Shown: positions 42,627-43,426 of the stretch, one piece after another
Layout of the letters: each line of letters begins with the position of its first letter
Numbering within the stretch: the first letter of the stretch is position 1
Made by a program: the position numbers and the translations under genes
NCBI GenBank assembly: GCA_028285945.1
Contig: JAPYNE010000046.1
Span: 1 to 43,426 of the forward strand
DNA: 43,426 bases
Source of the DNA: Candidatus Foliamicus numerosus
GTDB lineage: Bacteria > Pseudomonadota > Gammaproteobacteria > Steroidobacterales > Foliamicaceae
Direction of reading: 5' to 3'
The notes under the pieces: model-generated
What the model was told of the DNA's origin: nothing
What the model saw: only the letters and a program-made list of their open reading frames with translations
Database searches by the model: none

Positions 42627-43426
42627 ATGCGGGTTCGCAAGCGGATGCCGGCCATTTCGTTGCAACGGGCGCGGGTTGCGGCCTCGGCGCCGATGTTTGT
42701 TGACCGGGCGCCGACATGGGTTGCCTTGGCGCTGGCGATCGTTGCCCTTGCGGGCGCGGCGAGCACGCAAGCCCGGACACCGCATATGCAGTGGCAGCCC
42801 ATGGAGTCCCTCAATGCCGAACTGCCGACCGCCGTGCGGGTCTTCTCGGGTGCCGATCCAAACATTCCGTTACGGGCCTGGCACGTCTCCGTTCGCCCCG
42901 GCGCCGATTCGGTCCGCACCGAAATACTGCTCTCCGGCGATGAAGATGACCGCCGCGAAAGGGTATCGGCCTTTGCCGCCAACACCGGCGCCTGCGTGGT
43001 AGTGAACGGGGGCTTTTTTTCCATGGAGCGCACCCCGGCGATTCATGCGGGGCTGCTGGTGGTGGACGGCCAGATCGAGGCGCCGGCGACACGGTCGGTT
43101 GTGCGTGGCGGCATCCGCTACGAAACGGCCCGTGCCGCCCTTGGGGTGGTGCACGACGGGTTCGATATCGCCTGGGCCACGAGCCGCGGCGACCGACTGC
43201 AGGCTTGGCCGGAACCGCCGTCGCATGTTCCGGGAAGTCCCGCGAAACTTAAGGGCGAGCCGGTCGAATGGCCGGTGGAAGAGGCGCTGGGCGCAGGTCC
43301 CGCCTTGGTCTCCAACGGGCAGGCGCGCGTGACCGCCAACGAAGAAGTCTTCTTCGGTTCCTCCATACCGGACACGCATCCACGAACGGCGGCCGGCATC
43401 CGCGAAGACGGCACGCTGCTCCTGCT
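42627..43426 (+). CDS. NAGPA-type phosphodiester glycosidase domain protein, partial at the window end
   Basis: At least 266 residues, open at the right edge. The start may be 42627, 42642 or 42693; the last gives the cleanest signal peptide (MFVDRAPTWVALALAIVALA, cleavage after STQA). The mature part carries the NAGPA/DUF2233 landmarks: ACVVVNGGFFSMERTP, then LGAGPALVSNGQ and HPRTAAGIREDG. Relatives remove terminal sugars attached through phosphodiesters, so an envelope or extracellular role is likely. The C-terminal end is outside the window. Confidence 0.8.
   Translation, partial: MRVRKRMPAISLQRARVAASAPMFVDRAPTWVALALAIVALAGAASTQARTPHMQWQPMESLNAELPTAVRVFSGADPNIPLRAWHVSVRPGADSVRTEILLSGDEDDRRERVSAFAANTGACVVVNGGFFSMERTPAIHAGLLVVDGQIEAPATRSVVRGGIRYETARAALGVVHDGFDIAWATSRGDRLQAWPEPPSHVPGSPAKLKGEPVEWPVEEALGAGPALVSNGQARVTANEEVFFGSSIPDTHPRTAAGIREDGTLLL

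Noticed and set aside
42407-43033. Minus-strand frame ending just before element N
   Set aside because: Most of it lies opposite the glycosidase gene, which has clear NAGPA motifs; the remaining 70 codons show no start and no recognisable family.

Overview
The window is high-GC, gene-dense DNA from an aerobic, probably marine or salt-tolerant proteobacterium, most likely a gammaproteobacterium. Evidence: the block tRNA-Leu / tig / clpP / clpX / lon / hupB / tRNA-Val / tRNA-Asp / ppiD, the overlapping rnhA-dnaQ pair, rplM-rpsI, purC, djlA, coq7 (ubiquinone synthesis), an OAR-like TonB receptor and an Mrp-type cation/proton antiporter. No plasmid, phage or CRISPR gene was seen.

Layout. (1) 1-97: end of an insertion sequence whose transposase runs off the left edge. 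(2) 194-7588: one tightly overlapped + strand operon for an Mrp antiporter. Its order is E-F-G-(MrpA tail fused to B)-C-D-D-small membrane protein-D, which follows the archaeal Mbh hydrogenase module rather than mrpABCDEFG. (3) 7700-10501: an accessory patch on the minus strand with an exported FTP/PepSY propeptide-like protein lacking a protease, three coupled tiny genes (74, 44 and 25 codons) among compact hairpins, and a secreted ankyrin protein. (4) 10775-19143: pgi, a decayed nhaB start, dnaQ, rnhA, fabI, a nitroreductase, a dicarboxylate/glutamate symporter and ppiD. (5) 19176-26235: tRNA-Asp, tRNA-Val, hupB and the protein quality-control cluster lon-clpX-clpP-tig, then tRNA-Leu. (6) 26568-31099: purC, djlA, rpe, coq7, tRNA-Gln, rpsI, rplM. 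(7) 31385-39973: phoR-phoB, a 965-residue lipoprotein built from two tandem copies of one domain, and an OAR-like TonB-dependent receptor. A three-fold 11-bp direct repeat resembling a Pho box lies just upstream of the receptor, so this looks like a phosphate-responsive outer-membrane uptake system. (8) 40396-43426: a TRAP-type binding lipoprotein without its permease, a Frag1/DRAM-like membrane protein, an antitoxin remnant and the start of a NAGPA-type phosphodiester glycosidase.

The most striking non-coding signal is a family of long hairpin elements, at least a dozen copies between 13.8 and 42.4 kb. Each has a 27-31 bp stem, perfect in most copies. The mid-stem sequence is private to each copy, while the loop-proximal bases and a roughly 50-base structured core are shared. 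Cores come in several types and both orientations. Some copies are preceded by tandem left halves served by a single right arm (clearest at 33481-33788, period 96 bp), and one copy is translated as the C-terminus of trigger factor. None occurs in 1-13.8 kb or 15.3-24.7 kb.

All calls come from reading the sequence; no database search or folding calculation was run.
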